In this document: positions 45,058 to 55,010 of the stretch, in pieces
Numbering within the stretch: the stretch's first letter is position 1
How the letters are laid out: every line of letters starts with the position of its first letter
DNA from: Paraburkholderia sp.
GTDB taxonomy: Bacteria; Pseudomonadota; Gammaproteobacteria; Burkholderiales; Burkholderiaceae
NCBI GenBank assembly: GCA_004322045.1
Contig: SCRN01000010.1
Span: 124,001 to 188,000 of the forward strand
Reading direction: 5' to 3'
DNA length: 64,000 nt
The notes under the pieces: model-generated
What the model saw: the letters and a program-made list of their open reading frames with translations, nothing else
The model's database searches: none
What the model was told of the DNA's origin: nothing
Made by a program: the position numbers and the translations under genes

Positions 45058-46116
45058 ATGAGACTTTGCACACGCAAGGGCGCAGTGAGGACGTTCGCCG
45101 CGGCATTCACGTCCGCGGTGGCATTGGCGTTCGGTCCGTTCGCGGTCTCGTCGGCCCACGCGGCCGACGCCAAGTTCGTGCTGATCAGCCACGCGCCCGA
45201 CTCCGACTCGTGGTGGAACACGATCAAGAACGCGATCAAGCAGGCGGATGAGGACTTCAACGTCGAGACCGACTATCGCAATCCGCCGAACGGCGATTTG
45301 TCGGACATGGCGCGCCTCATCGAGCAAGCGGCTGCGCACAACTACGACGGCGTCGCCACGACGATCGCCGATTTCGACGTGCTCAAAAGCTCGATCAAGA
45401 AGGTGACCGACAAGAAGATCCCGCTCGTGACGATCAACTCGGGCACGCTCGAGCAAAGCAAGCAGCTCGGCGCGATCATGCATATCGGCCAGCCCGAATA
45501 CGTTGCCGGCCATGCGGCCGGCGTGAAGGCGAAAGCGGCGGGCATCAAGTCGTTCGTGTGCGTCAACCACTACGCAACGAACCCGGCTTCGTTCGAGCGC
45601 TGCCGCGGCTTTGCCGAAGCGCTCGGAGTCGACTTCAAGTCCTCGACGCTCGACGCCGGCCAAGACCCGAACGGCGTGAAGGCGAAGGTCCAAGCCTATC
45701 TGCGCAACCATCCCGATACGGGCGCCGTGCTGGCACTCGGGCCGCTTTCCGCCGATCCGACGATCCGCGCCCTGAAGGACATGGGCAAGGCCGGCAAGAT
45801 CTGGTTCGCGACGTTCGACTTCGACAACGACATCGCGGCGGCGATCAAGGACGGCACGATCCAATTCGCGATCGATCAACAGCCCTACCTGCAAGGCTAT
45901 CTGGCCGTCGCCGTGCTTGCGATCGCAAAGCACGACCATACGAGCGATCCGCTGAAGATCGAAAAGGCGCTGCAAAGCAATGCGAAGTTCAAGGCTCGCC
46001 TCGAGGCTTACGGGCTCCAGCCCGTCTATCAGCCCGACACGGTCCTCTCAGGTCCTGGCTTCATCACCAAGGCCAATGTCGACAAGGTCGTGAAGTACGC
46101 GGGGCAGTACCGCTGA
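45058..46116 (+). CDS. Inositol/sugar ABC transporter periplasmic binding protein
   Basis: A 352-aa family 1 (RbsB-like) binding protein. A signal peptide cleaves after SSAHA near residue 35. LISHAPDSDSWWNTIKNAIK begins the first lobe and GDLSDMARLIEQA follows. GGTGGAG precedes the ATG. Position beside the regulator and iol enzymes makes inositol the likely ligand. First gene of the plus-strand operon. Confidence 0.87.
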   Translation: MRLCTRKGAVRTFAAAFTSAVALAFGPFAVSSAHAADAKFVLISHAPDSDSWWNTIKNAIKQADEDFNVETDYRNPPNGDLSDMARLIEQAAAHNYDGVATTIADFDVLKSSIKKVTDKKIPLVTINSGTLEQSKQLGAIMHIGQPEYVAGHAAGVKAKAAGIKSFVCVNHYATNPASFERCRGFAEALGVDFKSSTLDAGQDPNGVKAKVQAYLRNHPDTGAVLALGPLSADPTIRALKDMGKAGKIWFATFDFDNDIAAAIKDGTIQFAIDQQPYLQGYLAVAVLAIAKHDHTSDPLKIEKALQSNAKFKARLEAYGLQPVYQPDTVLSGPGFITKANVDKVVKYAGQYR

Positions 46117-46250
46117 TTCTCACGCTCGCGGGCGCCCATCGCCCGCGGGAATGAGCAGCGGCCTATGCAATCCAGCTATTGAGCATGACGGCGCGGTTCG
46201 GACCGGCTTTTGCCGAACGGTCCGGGCCGCGCCACCGAAGGAGACATTCG

Positions 46251-47408
46251 ATGGGCGTCGCCGATCACTTCCACGCCAACTTACGCAAAGAGGGGCAACC
46301 GAACCCGCAGGGTTCCAGCTCGCTCGACGAACGCGTGCGCCGCGAATCGCGGTTCAAGCAGTTTCTCTCCCGCCCCGAATTCGCCTCGCTCGCAGGCACC
46401 GTCATGGTGTTCCTCGTCTTCGCGATCGGCGCCGGCAACTCCGGGATGTTCAACCTCGACGGCATCATGAACTGGTCGCAGGTGGCGGCCTACCTCGGCA
46501 TCATTTCAGTCGGCGCGTGCCTCTTGATGATCGCCGGCGAGTTCGACCTGTCGATCGGTTCGATGATCGGCTTCGCGGGCATGATGGTCGCGTTGCCGAC
46601 GATGTATTTTCACTGGCCCATCGAACTCGCGATCGTCTTCGCGTTCGTGGGCTCGATGGCGCTCGGTGCGCTCAACGGCTACCTCGTCATGCGCACGAGG
46701 CTGCCCTCGTTCATCGTCACGCTCGCGTTCATGTTCATTCTGCGCGGCCTGACGCTGGCCCTCTCGGTCATGTTCGCCGATCGCACGATCATCTCGGGCG
46801 TGGGCGATGTTGCAGCCAAGAGCGCCCTTGCCCATGCCTTGTTCCAGGGCGTAGCGTTCCACGAGCTGTTCCGCTGGCTCGGCCACATGGGCCTCGTCAA
46901 GCTGCTCGACTCGGGTGAGCCACTCGTGCCGGGCGTGCCGAAAGTCATCGTCTGGTGGCTCGCGCTCGCCGCAGTGTGTGCGTTCACGCTCGCCAAGACG
47001 CGCTTCGGCAACTGGATCTTCGCCGTCGGCGGCGATGCGAATGCGGCCAAGAACGTCGGCGTACCCGTGCGGCGCGTGAAGATTCGCCTGTTCGTGCTGA
47101 CCGCGTTCTGCGCGTGCCTGTTCGCCGTGCTGCAAGTGTGCGACATCGGCTCGGCTGCCGCCGATCGCGGCCTGCAGAAGGAATTCGAAGCGATCATCGC
47201 AGCCGTCATCGGCGGCACCCTGCTCACGGGCGGCTACGGGTCCGTCGTCGGCGCGTGCTTCGGCTCGCTGATCTTTGGCGTGGTGCAGATCGGCATCACC
47301 TACACGAGCATCGATTCGGACTGGTTCCGCGTTTTTCTCGGCTTGATGCTGCTGTTCGCCGTGCTCTTCAACCACTACGTGCGCAGCCGTGTCGCGCAAT
47401 CGCGTTGA
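46251..47408 (+). CDS. Inositol/sugar ABC transporter permease
   Basis: A 385-aa RbsC/FrcC-type permease with about ten helices. The family EAA-like cytoplasmic loop is present (GNWIFAVGGDANAAKNVGV), as are GEFDLSIGSMIGFAG and the C-terminal IIAAVIGGTLLTGGYGSVVG. The ATG at 46251 has AAGGAG 8 bp upstream; an earlier in-frame ATG lacks one. The N-terminal 45 residues are cytoplasmic and polar. Confidence 0.88.
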   Translation: MGVADHFHANLRKEGQPNPQGSSSLDERVRRESRFKQFLSRPEFASLAGTVMVFLVFAIGAGNSGMFNLDGIMNWSQVAAYLGIISVGACLLMIAGEFDLSIGSMIGFAGMMVALPTMYFHWPIELAIVFAFVGSMALGALNGYLVMRTRLPSFIVTLAFMFILRGLTLALSVMFADRTIISGVGDVAAKSALAHALFQGVAFHELFRWLGHMGLVKLLDSGEPLVPGVPKVIVWWLALAAVCAFTLAKTRFGNWIFAVGGDANAAKNVGVPVRRVKIRLFVLTAFCACLFAVLQVCDIGSAAADRGLQKEFEAIIAAVIGGTLLTGGYGSVVGACFGSLIFGVVQIGITYTSIDSDWFRVFLGLMLLFAVLFNHYVRSRVAQSR

Positions 47409-47423
47409 TCGACGGAGACAACG

Positions 47424-48239
47424 ATGACTTCCGCTACCCCTACTCAAGATCAAAACGCCGAGTACATCCTCGCGCTCGAAAACGTCAGCCGCTACTTCGG
47501 CAGCGTGATCGCACTCAAAGACGTCACGCTGCGGCTGCGGCGCGGCGAAGTCCACTGCCTGCTAGGCGACAACGGCGCGGGCAAGTCGACGCTGATCAAG
47601 ACGCTCGCCGGCGTGCATCCGCCGAGCGAAGGCCAATACCTCGTCGACGGCAAGCCGGTGCACTTCAATTCCCCGAAGGAGGCGCTCGACCTCGGGATCG
47701 CCACGGTCTACCAGGATCTCGCGCTCGTGCCGCTGCTGTCGGTCGCGCGCAACTTCTTCATGGGCCGCGAGCCGAGCAAGAAGCTGTTCGGGCTCGTGAA
47801 CGTGATGGACATCGAAACCGCCGCCACGACGGCCCGCGACAAGCTTGCCGAGATGGGCATCCATGTGCGCGACGCCAATCAACCGATCGGCACGATGTCG
47901 GGCGGCGAGCGGCAGTGTCTGGCCATCGCGCGCGCGATTCATTTCGGCGCGCGCGTGCTGATTCTCGACGAACCGACGGCCGCACTCGGCGTCAAGCAAA
48001 GCTTCAACGTGCTCAAGCTGATTCACAAGGCGCGCGAGCGCGGCATTTCCGTCATCTTCATCACCCATAACGTGCATCACGCCTACCCGATCGGCGATTC
48101 GTTCACGCTGCTCAATCGCGGCCACTCGATGGGCACGTTCACCAAGGACACGATCAGCAAGGACGCCGTGCTCGACATGATGGCCGGTGGGGCGGAAATG
48201 CAAAAGATGATTGCCGAACTCGACGGCGCGACGATCTGA
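47424..48239 (+). CDS. Inositol/sugar ABC transporter ATP-binding protein (single domain)
   Basis: A 271-aa ATPase with Walker [10 protein letters not shown] at residues 48-56, signature [14 protein letters not shown], Walker [13 protein letters not shown] and the H-loop in [10 protein letters not shown]. Unlike RbsA/MglA, which carry two fused ABC domains (about 500 aa), it has one, as in the FrcA type, and should work as a homodimer. It starts 15 bp after the permease stop. Confidence 0.88.
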   Translation: MTSATPTQDQNAEYILALENVSRYFGSVIALKDVTLRLRRGEVHCLLGDNGAGKSTLIKTLAGVHPPSEGQYLVDGKPVHFNSPKEALDLGIATVYQDLALVPLLSVARNFFMGREPSKKLFGLVNVMDIETAATTARDKLAEMGIHVRDANQPIGTMSGGERQCLAIARAIHFGARVLILDEPTAALGVKQSFNVLKLIHKARERGISVIFITHNVHHAYPIGDSFTLLNRGHSMGTFTKDTISKDAVLDMMAGGAEMQKMIAELDGATI

Positions 48240-48307
48240 CGCTCAAGCGTGCCCCTCACGCGAACACACATCGACGCGGTACACAACGTTTTCTCAGGAC
48301 CCACTCC

Positions 48308-50323
48308 ATGGTTGCCTCCCCCCCTTCTCAACCGTTCATCAGCCGCTTCGCCCCCGGCCGCACGCGCGACATCATTTGCCTCGGCCGCCTCGCGGTCGAT
48401 CTCTACGCGCAGCAGATCGGCGCGAGGCTAGAAGATGTGACGAGCTTCGCCAAGTACCTGGGCGGCTCGTCCGCCAACATCGCATTCGGCTGCGCACGGC
48501 TCGGGCGCGCCTCCGCGATGCTCGCGCGCGTGGGCAACGATCATATGGGCCGCTTCCTCGTCGAGACCCTGGCGCGCGAAGGCTGCGACGTCGGCCATAC
48601 GCGCGTCGACGCCGAGCGCCTGACCGCGCTCGTCTTGCTCGGCATCAAGGACCGCGACACGTTCCCGCTCGTCTTCCATCGCGAGAACTGCGCGGACATG
48701 GCGCTCGACGAAGGCGATTTCGACGAAGCGTTCATCGCTTCGTGCAAGGCGCTGCTCATCACGGGCACGCATTTCTCGACCGAGCGCGTGAATCGCGCGA
48801 GCCGGCGCGCGCTCGAATACGCACGGCGCAACCAAGTGCGCACCGTGCTCGACATCGACTACCGCCCCGTGCTGTGGGGACTCACCGGCAAAGCCGACGG
48901 CGAAACCCGCTTTATCGCCGATGAAAGCGTCACAGCGCATCTGCAACGCATTCTGCCGTTGTTCGATCTCGTGATCGGAACCGAAGAAGAGTTTCGCATC
49001 GCGGGCGGCAAGCACGAACTCATCGATGCGCTCGCGATGGTGCGCGCCGTCACCCCCGCCACGCTCGTGGTCAAGCGCGGCCCGCTCGGCTGCACCATCA
49101 TCGAAGGCAGAGTCCCGACTTCGATCGACGAGGCGCCGACCGAGCGCGGGATCGAAGTCGAAGTGCTGAACGTGTTGGGTGCAGGCGATGCCTTCGCCTC
49201 CGGCTTTCTCTCCGAGTGGCTGCGCGATGCGCCGCTCGCGCGCTGCGCGCACACGGCCAACCTGTGCGGCGCGCTCGTCGTCTCGCGCCATGCCTGCGCC
49301 CCGGCGATGCCGACACCGGCCGAGCTCGACTATCTGTGTGAGGCGGTAGAGCGAGACCCGGCGCGCATGCGCCGGCCCGATCTCGACGCGAAACTCGCAC
49401 GGCTGCATCGCGTGAGCGTCGCCCGCGCGCCGCATGACGAAGTGCTCGGCTTCGCCTTCGACCACCGCAATCAATTCTTCGAGCTCGCCCAGCAAACGGG
49501 CGCGAGCGAGGCGCGCATTGCCGAACTGAAGCGCCTGTTCGTCGACGCCGTCGCGCAAACGGAAACGGCGCTCGGCTTGCAAGGACGCATCGGCGTGCTG
49601 ATCGACGACCGCTACGGCCAAGATGCGCTCAATGCAGCCACCGGCCGCGGCTGGTGGATCGGCCGTCCCGTCGAGTTGCCGGGCTCCATGCCGCTCGTGT
49701 TTCAGCATGGGCGCTCGGTGGGCACCGCGCTCGTCGCTTGGCCGCAGGAGCATGTCGTCAAGTGCCTGGTTCAGTATCATCCCGATGCGCCCATCGGCGA
49801 ACGCGTCGAACAAGAAGCGCAGCTTCGCGCGCTCTACGATGCCGTGCAAGCGAGCGGCCACGAGTTGTTGCTCGAAGTCATTCCGCCGCATCGCGACACT
49901 CTGCCCGCCGCGCCCGATACCGTCTATCGCGCCTTGAAGCGGCTCTACAACCTCGGTATCCAGCCCGAATGGTGGAAGCTCGCCCCGCTTAGCGCCGAGC
50001 AATGGCGGGCCATCGATGCGCTGATCGCCGAGCGCGATCCCTACTGCCGCGGCGTCGTGCTGCTGGGCCTGTCGGCCGGCGTCGACACGCTCAGCGAAGG
50101 GTTTCGCGCGGCGGCCGCCTCCACTACCTGCAAAGGCTTCACGGTCGGCCGCACGATCTTTCACGAGCCGAGCCGCGCTTGGCTGGCCGGTGAAATCGAC
50201 GACGCGGCCCTCGTTGCGAACGTGCGCGCGACATTCGAAACCTTGATCGAAGCGTGGCGCGCGGCGCGAGCCGACAGGGGCGAGGCCAGCAAGCCGCAAG
50301 CCACGCGGCGGGAGGCAGCGTGA
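48308..50323 (+). CDS. iolC: Bifunctional 5-dehydro-2-deoxygluconokinase / DUF2090 fusion
   Basis: A 671-aa fusion. Residues 20-335 are a PfkB kinase: LGGSSANIAFGCARLG, RVGNDHMGRFL and the catalytic NVLGAGDAFASGFL. Residues 345-645 form the DUF2090 domain (LGFAFDHRNQFFELA, IGVLIDDRYGQDAL, KCLVQYHPD). IolC phosphorylates 5-dehydro-2-deoxygluconate. DUF2090 has been proposed to supply the following aldolase step, which would explain the absence of iolJ here. Its stop overlaps the GTG of iolD. Confidence 0.9.
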   Translation: MVASPPSQPFISRFAPGRTRDIICLGRLAVDLYAQQIGARLEDVTSFAKYLGGSSANIAFGCARLGRASAMLARVGNDHMGRFLVETLAREGCDVGHTRVDAERLTALVLLGIKDRDTFPLVFHRENCADMALDEGDFDEAFIASCKALLITGTHFSTERVNRASRRALEYARRNQVRTVLDIDYRPVLWGLTGKADGETRFIADESVTAHLQRILPLFDLVIGTEEEFRIAGGKHELIDALAMVRAVTPATLVVKRGPLGCTIIEGRVPTSIDEAPTERGIEVEVLNVLGAGDAFASGFLSEWLRDAPLARCAHTANLCGALVVSRHACAPAMPTPAELDYLCEAVERDPARMRRPDLDAKLARLHRVSVARAPHDEVLGFAFDHRNQFFELAQQTGASEARIAELKRLFVDAVAQTETALGLQGRIGVLIDDRYGQDALNAATGRGWWIGRPVELPGSMPLVFQHGRSVGTALVAWPQEHVVKCLVQYHPDAPIGERVEQEAQLRALYDAVQASGHELLLEVIPPHRDTLPAAPDTVYRALKRLYNLGIQPEWWKLAPLSAEQWRAIDALIAERDPYCRGVVLLGLSAGVDTLSEGFRAAAASTTCKGFTVGRTIFHEPSRAWLAGEIDDAALVANVRATFETLIEAWRAARADRGEASKPQATRREAA

Positions 50324-52290
50324 AGAACCTGCGTATCGACCAAACGATCCATACGACACTCGACGCGCGCGCAGCGACAATCGCCGAAACCGGTCCGACG
50401 ATTCGGCTCACGGCCGCGCAGGCGCTCGTGCGCTACCTCGCGGCGCAGCACGTCGAGGACGACGACGGATCGACGGCGCCGCTCTTCGGCGGCGTGTTCG
50501 CGATCTTCGGGCACGGCAACGTCGCCGGCCTGGGCGAAGCGCTTTATCAGCATCGCGACGTGTTGCCCACCTATCGCGCGCACAACGAGCAAGCCATGGC
50601 GCACAGTGCCATCGCCTACGCCAAAGCGCATATGCGCCGCCGCATGATGGCCGTGACGACTTCGATCGGTCCCGGCGCGACGAACCTCGTCACGGCGGCC
50701 GCCCTTGCCCACGTCAATCGCTTGCCGGTTTTGCTGCTGCCGGGCGACATCTTCGTCTCGCGCGCACCCGATCCGGTCCTGCAACAGGTCGAGGATTTCC
50801 ACGACGGCGGTCTCTCCGCGAACGACACGCTCAAACCAGTCTCGCGCTACTTCGACCGCATCGTGCATCCGGCGCAGTTGCTGAGCGCCTTGCCGCGCGC
50901 GATCCGCGTGCTGACCGACGCCGCCCTCGCGGGTCCCGTCACGCTCGCCCTGCCGCAAGACGTGCAAGCGATGGCCTACGACTATCCCCGCGACTTTTTC
51001 GAGCGTCGCGTCGTGCGGTTTCACGCGCCGACACCGGGTGAAGACGAACTCGAAGCCGCGCTCGCGGCGCTTCGCCGCGCGTCCTCGCCGATGATCGTAG
51101 CGGGCGGCGGCGTGCTCTATAGCCGCGGCGGCGCCGAAGCGCTGCGCGCGTTCGCCGAGCACCATGGGGTCGCCGTCGGCGAAACGCAGGCGGGCAAAGG
51201 CGCGTTGCCGTGGAATCATCCGCTCAACGCCGGTGCGATCGGCGTCACGGGCGCGAGCGCGGCGAACGCGCTCGCGCACGAGGCCGATTGCGTCATCGCC
51301 GTCGGCACGCGCCTGCAAGATTTCACGACCGGATCGAACACGCTATTCGCGCAAGCGAGCGTCATCGGCATCAACGCCAACGCGTTCGACGCGCTCAAGC
51401 ATCATGCAACGAGCATCTGCGGCGATGTCCGCGCCACGCTCGATGCATTGAGCCGGCGGCTAGGCGACTGGCAAGCGAACGCGGACTGGACGCAGCGTGC
51501 CCGCGGCCTGTGCGACGCATGGCGCGAGACCGTGACGGCGCGCACGAGCGCGCCGCGCGCAGACGGGACGCTGCCTTACGACGCCGACGTCATCGGCGCC
51601 GTGCAGCGTTCGAGCGCAAACTCGCCCGAAGGCGACATCGCCGTATGCGCCGCGGGCACTTTGCCGGCCGAGCTGCATAAGCTTTGGCGCGCAGCGCGGC
51701 CCGGCGGCTATCACGTCGAATACGGCTACTCGTGCATGGGATACGAGATCGCGGGCGGCCTGGGCGTGAAGCTCGCGCAGCCCGAGCGCGAAGTCATCGT
51801 CTTCGTCGGCGACGGCAGCTATCTGATGATGAACAGCGAGATCGCGACCTCGGTCATGCTCGGCGCCAAGCTCATCGTCGTCGTGCTTGACAACCGCGGC
51901 TACGGCTGCATCAACCGTCTCCAACAAGCCTGCGGCGGCGCGCCTTTCAACAACTTGCTCGAAGACTGCCTGCAAGGGCCGCTCGGCGCGCCGGCGATCG
52001 ACTTCGCCGCGCACGCGCGCTCGCTCGGCGCGCATGCCGAGCACGTGGCCGACGTCGCCGGGCTCGAAGCGGCGCTTGCGCGCGCACGCGCGGCCGATCG
52101 CACGTCGGTGGTGGTCATCGACACGGACCCGGCGCGCACCACCGATGACGGCGGCTGGTGGTGGGAAGTCGCCGTGCCTGAAGTATCGACGCGCGAGGCG
52201 GTGCGCGCCGCGCGCAAGGACTATGAAACGAAGCTGGCCGAACGCAGCGGCGCAAGCGCCGGCGAATCGAACCCGCGCAACGAGGCTTGA
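50320..52290 (+). CDS. iolD: 3D-(3,5/4)-trihydroxycyclohexane-1,2-dione hydrolase
   Basis: A 656-aa thiamine-diphosphate enzyme. The PYR domain contains the activating Glu in YRAHNEQAMAHSA, and the PP domain has GDGSYLMMNSEIATSV and LDNRGYGCIN for Mg-ThDP binding. It opens the cyclic diketone to 5-deoxy-glucuronate. The start is the GTG at 50320, which overlaps the iolC stop and follows GGGAGG; no ATG fits. Confidence 0.93.
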   Translation: MKNLRIDQTIHTTLDARAATIAETGPTIRLTAAQALVRYLAAQHVEDDDGSTAPLFGGVFAIFGHGNVAGLGEALYQHRDVLPTYRAHNEQAMAHSAIAYAKAHMRRRMMAVTTSIGPGATNLVTAAALAHVNRLPVLLLPGDIFVSRAPDPVLQQVEDFHDGGLSANDTLKPVSRYFDRIVHPAQLLSALPRAIRVLTDAALAGPVTLALPQDVQAMAYDYPRDFFERRVVRFHAPTPGEDELEAALAALRRASSPMIVAGGGVLYSRGGAEALRAFAEHHGVAVGETQAGKGALPWNHPLNAGAIGVTGASAANALAHEADCVIAVGTRLQDFTTGSNTLFAQASVIGINANAFDALKHHATSICGDVRATLDALSRRLGDWQANADWTQRARGLCDAWRETVTARTSAPRADGTLPYDADVIGAVQRSSANSPEGDIAVCAAGTLPAELHKLWRAARPGGYHVEYGYSCMGYEIAGGLGVKLAQPEREVIVFVGDGSYLMMNSEIATSVMLGAKLIVVVLDNRGYGCINRLQQACGGAPFNNLLEDCLQGPLGAPAIDFAAHARSLGAHAEHVADVAGLEAALARARAADRTSVVVIDTDPARTTDDGGWWWEVAVPEVSTREAVRAARKDYETKLAERSGASAGESNPRNEA

Positions 52291-52357
52291 ACGCGATGCG
52301 GGCACTACCGTTCGCCCGCATCGCCTTCGCAACGTGATACGAACCAAGGAACGCAGC

Positions 52358-53281
52358 ATGACCGATTTTCAAGTGCGCATCGGCGTGAACCCCCTCTCGT
52401 GGATGAACGACGATCTTCCCTCGCTAGGCGGCGAGACGCCGTTGTCCGTCGCGCTCACCGAAGGCCGCGCCATCGGCTACGAGGGGTTCGAGCTCGGCAA
52501 CAAATTCCCGCGCGAACCGCAAGCGCTCAAAGCGCTGCTCGCGCAGTACGACCTGGCGCTCGTCTCAGGCTGGTATTCGGGGCGGCTCGCCGAGCGCAGC
52601 GTCGAGGAGGAGATCGAGGCCGTCGGCCCGCATCTCGAACTGCTCGCGAAGAACGGCGCAACCGTGATGGTCTACGGCGAAGTCGCGCAAACGATCCAGG
52701 GCTCGCCCGTCCCGCTCTATCAGCGGCCGCGCTTTTTCACCGCGGATCAATGGGACGCCTATGCCGCGCGGGTCGATCGCTTCGCGCAATACACGCTCTC
52801 GCACGGCGTGCGCGTGGCCTACCATCACCACATGGGCGCTTACGTCGAAACACCCGCCGACGTCGAGAACCTCATGCGGCGCACGAGCGATGCGCTCGGG
52901 CTGCTGCTCGATACGGGACACATCACGTTCGCGGGCGGCGATCCGCTCGCCACGCTGGAGGCGTACGCACCGCGCATTTGTCACGTGCATTGCAAAGACG
53001 TGCGGCCTGAGATCGTCAAATTGGCCCGTAATCGCGACTGGAGCTTTCTCGAAGCCGTGATCAACGGCGCGTTCACCGTGCCGGGCGACGGCGCAGTCGA
53101 TTTCGCCGCCGTCATCGCGAGCTTGAAGCGCCATGGCTATCGCGGCTGGCTCGTCGTCGAAGCGGAGCAAGATCCCACCGTTGCACCGAGCTTCGAGTAT
53201 GCGCAGCTCGGCTACCGGACGCTGCGCGCGCTCGTCGATGCGGCGAGCACCCCAGCCGACACCGAGAGGGCCATCGCATGA
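52358..53281 (+). CDS. iolE: Inosose (2-keto-myo-inositol) dehydratase
   Basis: A 307-aa TIM-barrel protein of the xylose-isomerase-like family. It begins with IGVNPLSWMNDDLP, has AYHHHMGAYVETPADVENLM and LLLDTGHITFAGGDP, and ends with GWLVVEAEQDP, which supply the metal-binding Glu, Asp and His residues. It dehydrates 2-keto-myo-inositol to the trihydroxycyclohexanedione used by IolD. AAGGA precedes the ATG. Its stop overlaps the iolB start. Confidence 0.92.
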   Translation: MTDFQVRIGVNPLSWMNDDLPSLGGETPLSVALTEGRAIGYEGFELGNKFPREPQALKALLAQYDLALVSGWYSGRLAERSVEEEIEAVGPHLELLAKNGATVMVYGEVAQTIQGSPVPLYQRPRFFTADQWDAYAARVDRFAQYTLSHGVRVAYHHHMGAYVETPADVENLMRRTSDALGLLLDTGHITFAGGDPLATLEAYAPRICHVHCKDVRPEIVKLARNRDWSFLEAVINGAFTVPGDGAVDFAAVIASLKRHGYRGWLVVEAEQDPTVAPSFEYAQLGYRTLRALVDAASTPADTERAIA

Positions 53282-54081
53282 GCCTGCTAGTGAAAGCCCA
53301 GCGCGAGGGCATGACGATCGCGCGCGTGACGCCGGAGACGGCGGCCTGGCGTTACGTCGGTTTCGCCGCCTACCGGCTGGCGCGCGACGAGCTCCTTTAT
53401 GTTCACGAAAGCGAGCGCGAATCGTGCATCGTCGTGCTCTCGGGCGCCGTGTCGATCGAAGCGGGCGCAGCGCGCTACACGAGCGTGGGCGCGCGTGACA
53501 GCGTGTTCGAGGATGCCGCTCCCTACGCCCTGTACCTGCCGCCCAACGTGCGCGCGACCGTGCGCGCCGAGCGCGACGCAGAACTCGGTGTTGCCAGCGC
53601 GCCCGCCAAGGGCCGCTACCCGGTCCGACTCATCGAGCCGTCGCAGATGAAACGAACTGTGCGAGGCAAGGGGCTCAATACGCGCTACGTCTGCGACATT
53701 CTTCCGCAAACGGAGCCGGCCGAATCGTTGCTCGTCGTCGAAGTGCGCACGCCGGAGGGCCATTCGTCGAGTTATCCGCCGCATAAGCACGACGCCGAAC
53801 AAATTCCGACGGAAAGCGCGTTGGAAGAGACGTATTACCATCGGCTCAATCCCTCCCAGGGGTTCGCGTTCCAACGCGTCTATACCGATGCGCGCGACCT
53901 CGACGAATCGATGGCCGTCGAAGACCACGACGTCGTGATGGTGCCGCGCGGGTATCATCCCGTCGTCGTGCCGTACGGATACGAGTCGTACTACCTGAAC
54001 GTGATGGCCGGGCCCGAGCGCGCTTGGCATTTCAAGAACGATCCGGCGCACGACTGGATCGCGCAGCGGGACGCCGGATGA
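53278..54081 (+). CDS. iolB: 5-deoxy-glucuronate isomerase
   Basis: A 267-aa two-cupin protein. The C-terminal cupin carries the metal ligands in PPHKHDAEQIPTESALEETYY and VPRGYHPVVVPYGYESYYLN. It isomerises 5-deoxy-glucuronate to 5-dehydro-2-deoxygluconate, the IolC substrate. ATGA overlap with iolE. It is the last gene of the plus-strand inositol operon; iolA is absent here. Confidence 0.92.
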   Translation: MSLLVKAQREGMTIARVTPETAAWRYVGFAAYRLARDELLYVHESERESCIVVLSGAVSIEAGAARYTSVGARDSVFEDAAPYALYLPPNVRATVRAERDAELGVASAPAKGRYPVRLIEPSQMKRTVRGKGLNTRYVCDILPQTEPAESLLVVEVRTPEGHSSSYPPHKHDAEQIPTESALEETYYHRLNPSQGFAFQRVYTDARDLDESMAVEDHDVVMVPRGYHPVVVPYGYESYYLNVMAGPERAWHFKNDPAHDWIAQRDAG

Positions 54082-54097
54082 GGAAGGCGGCAATCCT

Positions 54098-54751
54098 TTA
54101 TGGCCTGCGCTCGGCTTCTTCCGAGCGCAAATCGCGCAAGTAATAGACGAAGATGGCCCCCGCGATGGCGGCGATCGTCGCCACCTTCAAGAGAAAGGGC
54201 GCCGGCGCCTGACCGCCGAGAAAATTGGCGACGAGCGACGTGCAATCGCCGATCAGCGTGATGCTGGCGACGAACAGCGTCAGATACGTCAGCCACTTGC
54301 GCACTTTCGACGCGCGCTTGGCGGGGTCGCGAGCGATCGCACGGCGCAACCACCACCCGATGAACAGATAAATCGGCACGGTAATGATGAGCGCGGCCAA
54401 CGACCAGCGCACGCCGGCGAGAAACGCTCGATCGCCATGCACCGTCGTTGTCGCTGGAGCGCCGGGAAACGTGTGGTCGATCCACTGAAAGACGAGATCG
54501 CCCAGATTGAAGGCGGCGATGTAAAGGGTCGTGAAGAGCAGCAGATACATGAATGCATCGCGTGCCGATAGATACGGCTTGGGCATCGGCACAGGGACGG
54601 GATACTCGACGTCGGCGTAAGCACCCAACGCGTCGTCGATTTGATCGACGCGCCACCCGGCCTTGCCTAGAACCGAGCGGATTTGATCGCGCGGCAAGCC
54701 ACGCAGCAGCGCGTCCCTCACGAACACCATCAATTCTTCGCTCGCAGCCAA
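54098..54751 (-). CDS. DUF5671-like polytopic membrane protein
   Basis: The N-terminal 55 residues form a soluble helical segment (FVRDALLRGLPRDQIRSVLG, KAGWRVDQIDDALGAY). Four hydrophobic helices follow (FMYLLLFTTLYIAAFNLGDLVF, WSLAALIITVPIYLFIGWW, LTYLTLFVASITLIGD, IAAIAGAIFVYYL), the layout of DUF5671 proteins of unknown function. The start is uncertain: I use TTG 54751 because a GGGGGA precedes it and the helical segment begins there; ATG 54730 is the alternative. Convergent with iolB, separated by 16 bp. Confidence 0.65.
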   Translation of the reverse strand: MAASEELMVFVRDALLRGLPRDQIRSVLGKAGWRVDQIDDALGAYADVEYPVPVPMPKPYLSARDAFMYLLLFTTLYIAAFNLGDLVFQWIDHTFPGAPATTTVHGDRAFLAGVRWSLAALIITVPIYLFIGWWLRRAIARDPAKRASKVRKWLTYLTLFVASITLIGDCTSLVANFLGGQAPAPFLLKVATIAAIAGAIFVYYLRDLRSEEAERRP

Positions 54752-55010
54752 GCGTCCCCCGTCGAAAGAATGAGCGCGAGCGCATTCGTCCTCCCGCGCA
54801 TACGCCGCACTATAAGTGACCGAGGGGCCGTTGCCTATCCGACACACACGTCAGGATGACGTCATGCGCGCCGCCCGAGTTCGTTTGCCTCACCCAAACC
54901 CACGTTTTGCGACGCCCCGGCCTACGACCCTCAGATTCGGTAACGCGATCCGAGCGCACAACGCAAGCGCGCGATCGATACCGGCGCCGAGCGGCGCATC
55001 GCCCGGGCGC

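Noticed and set aside
48428-50380. A 650-codon open frame opposite iolC
   Set aside because: Same reasoning: a GC-driven shadow of a well-supported gene.
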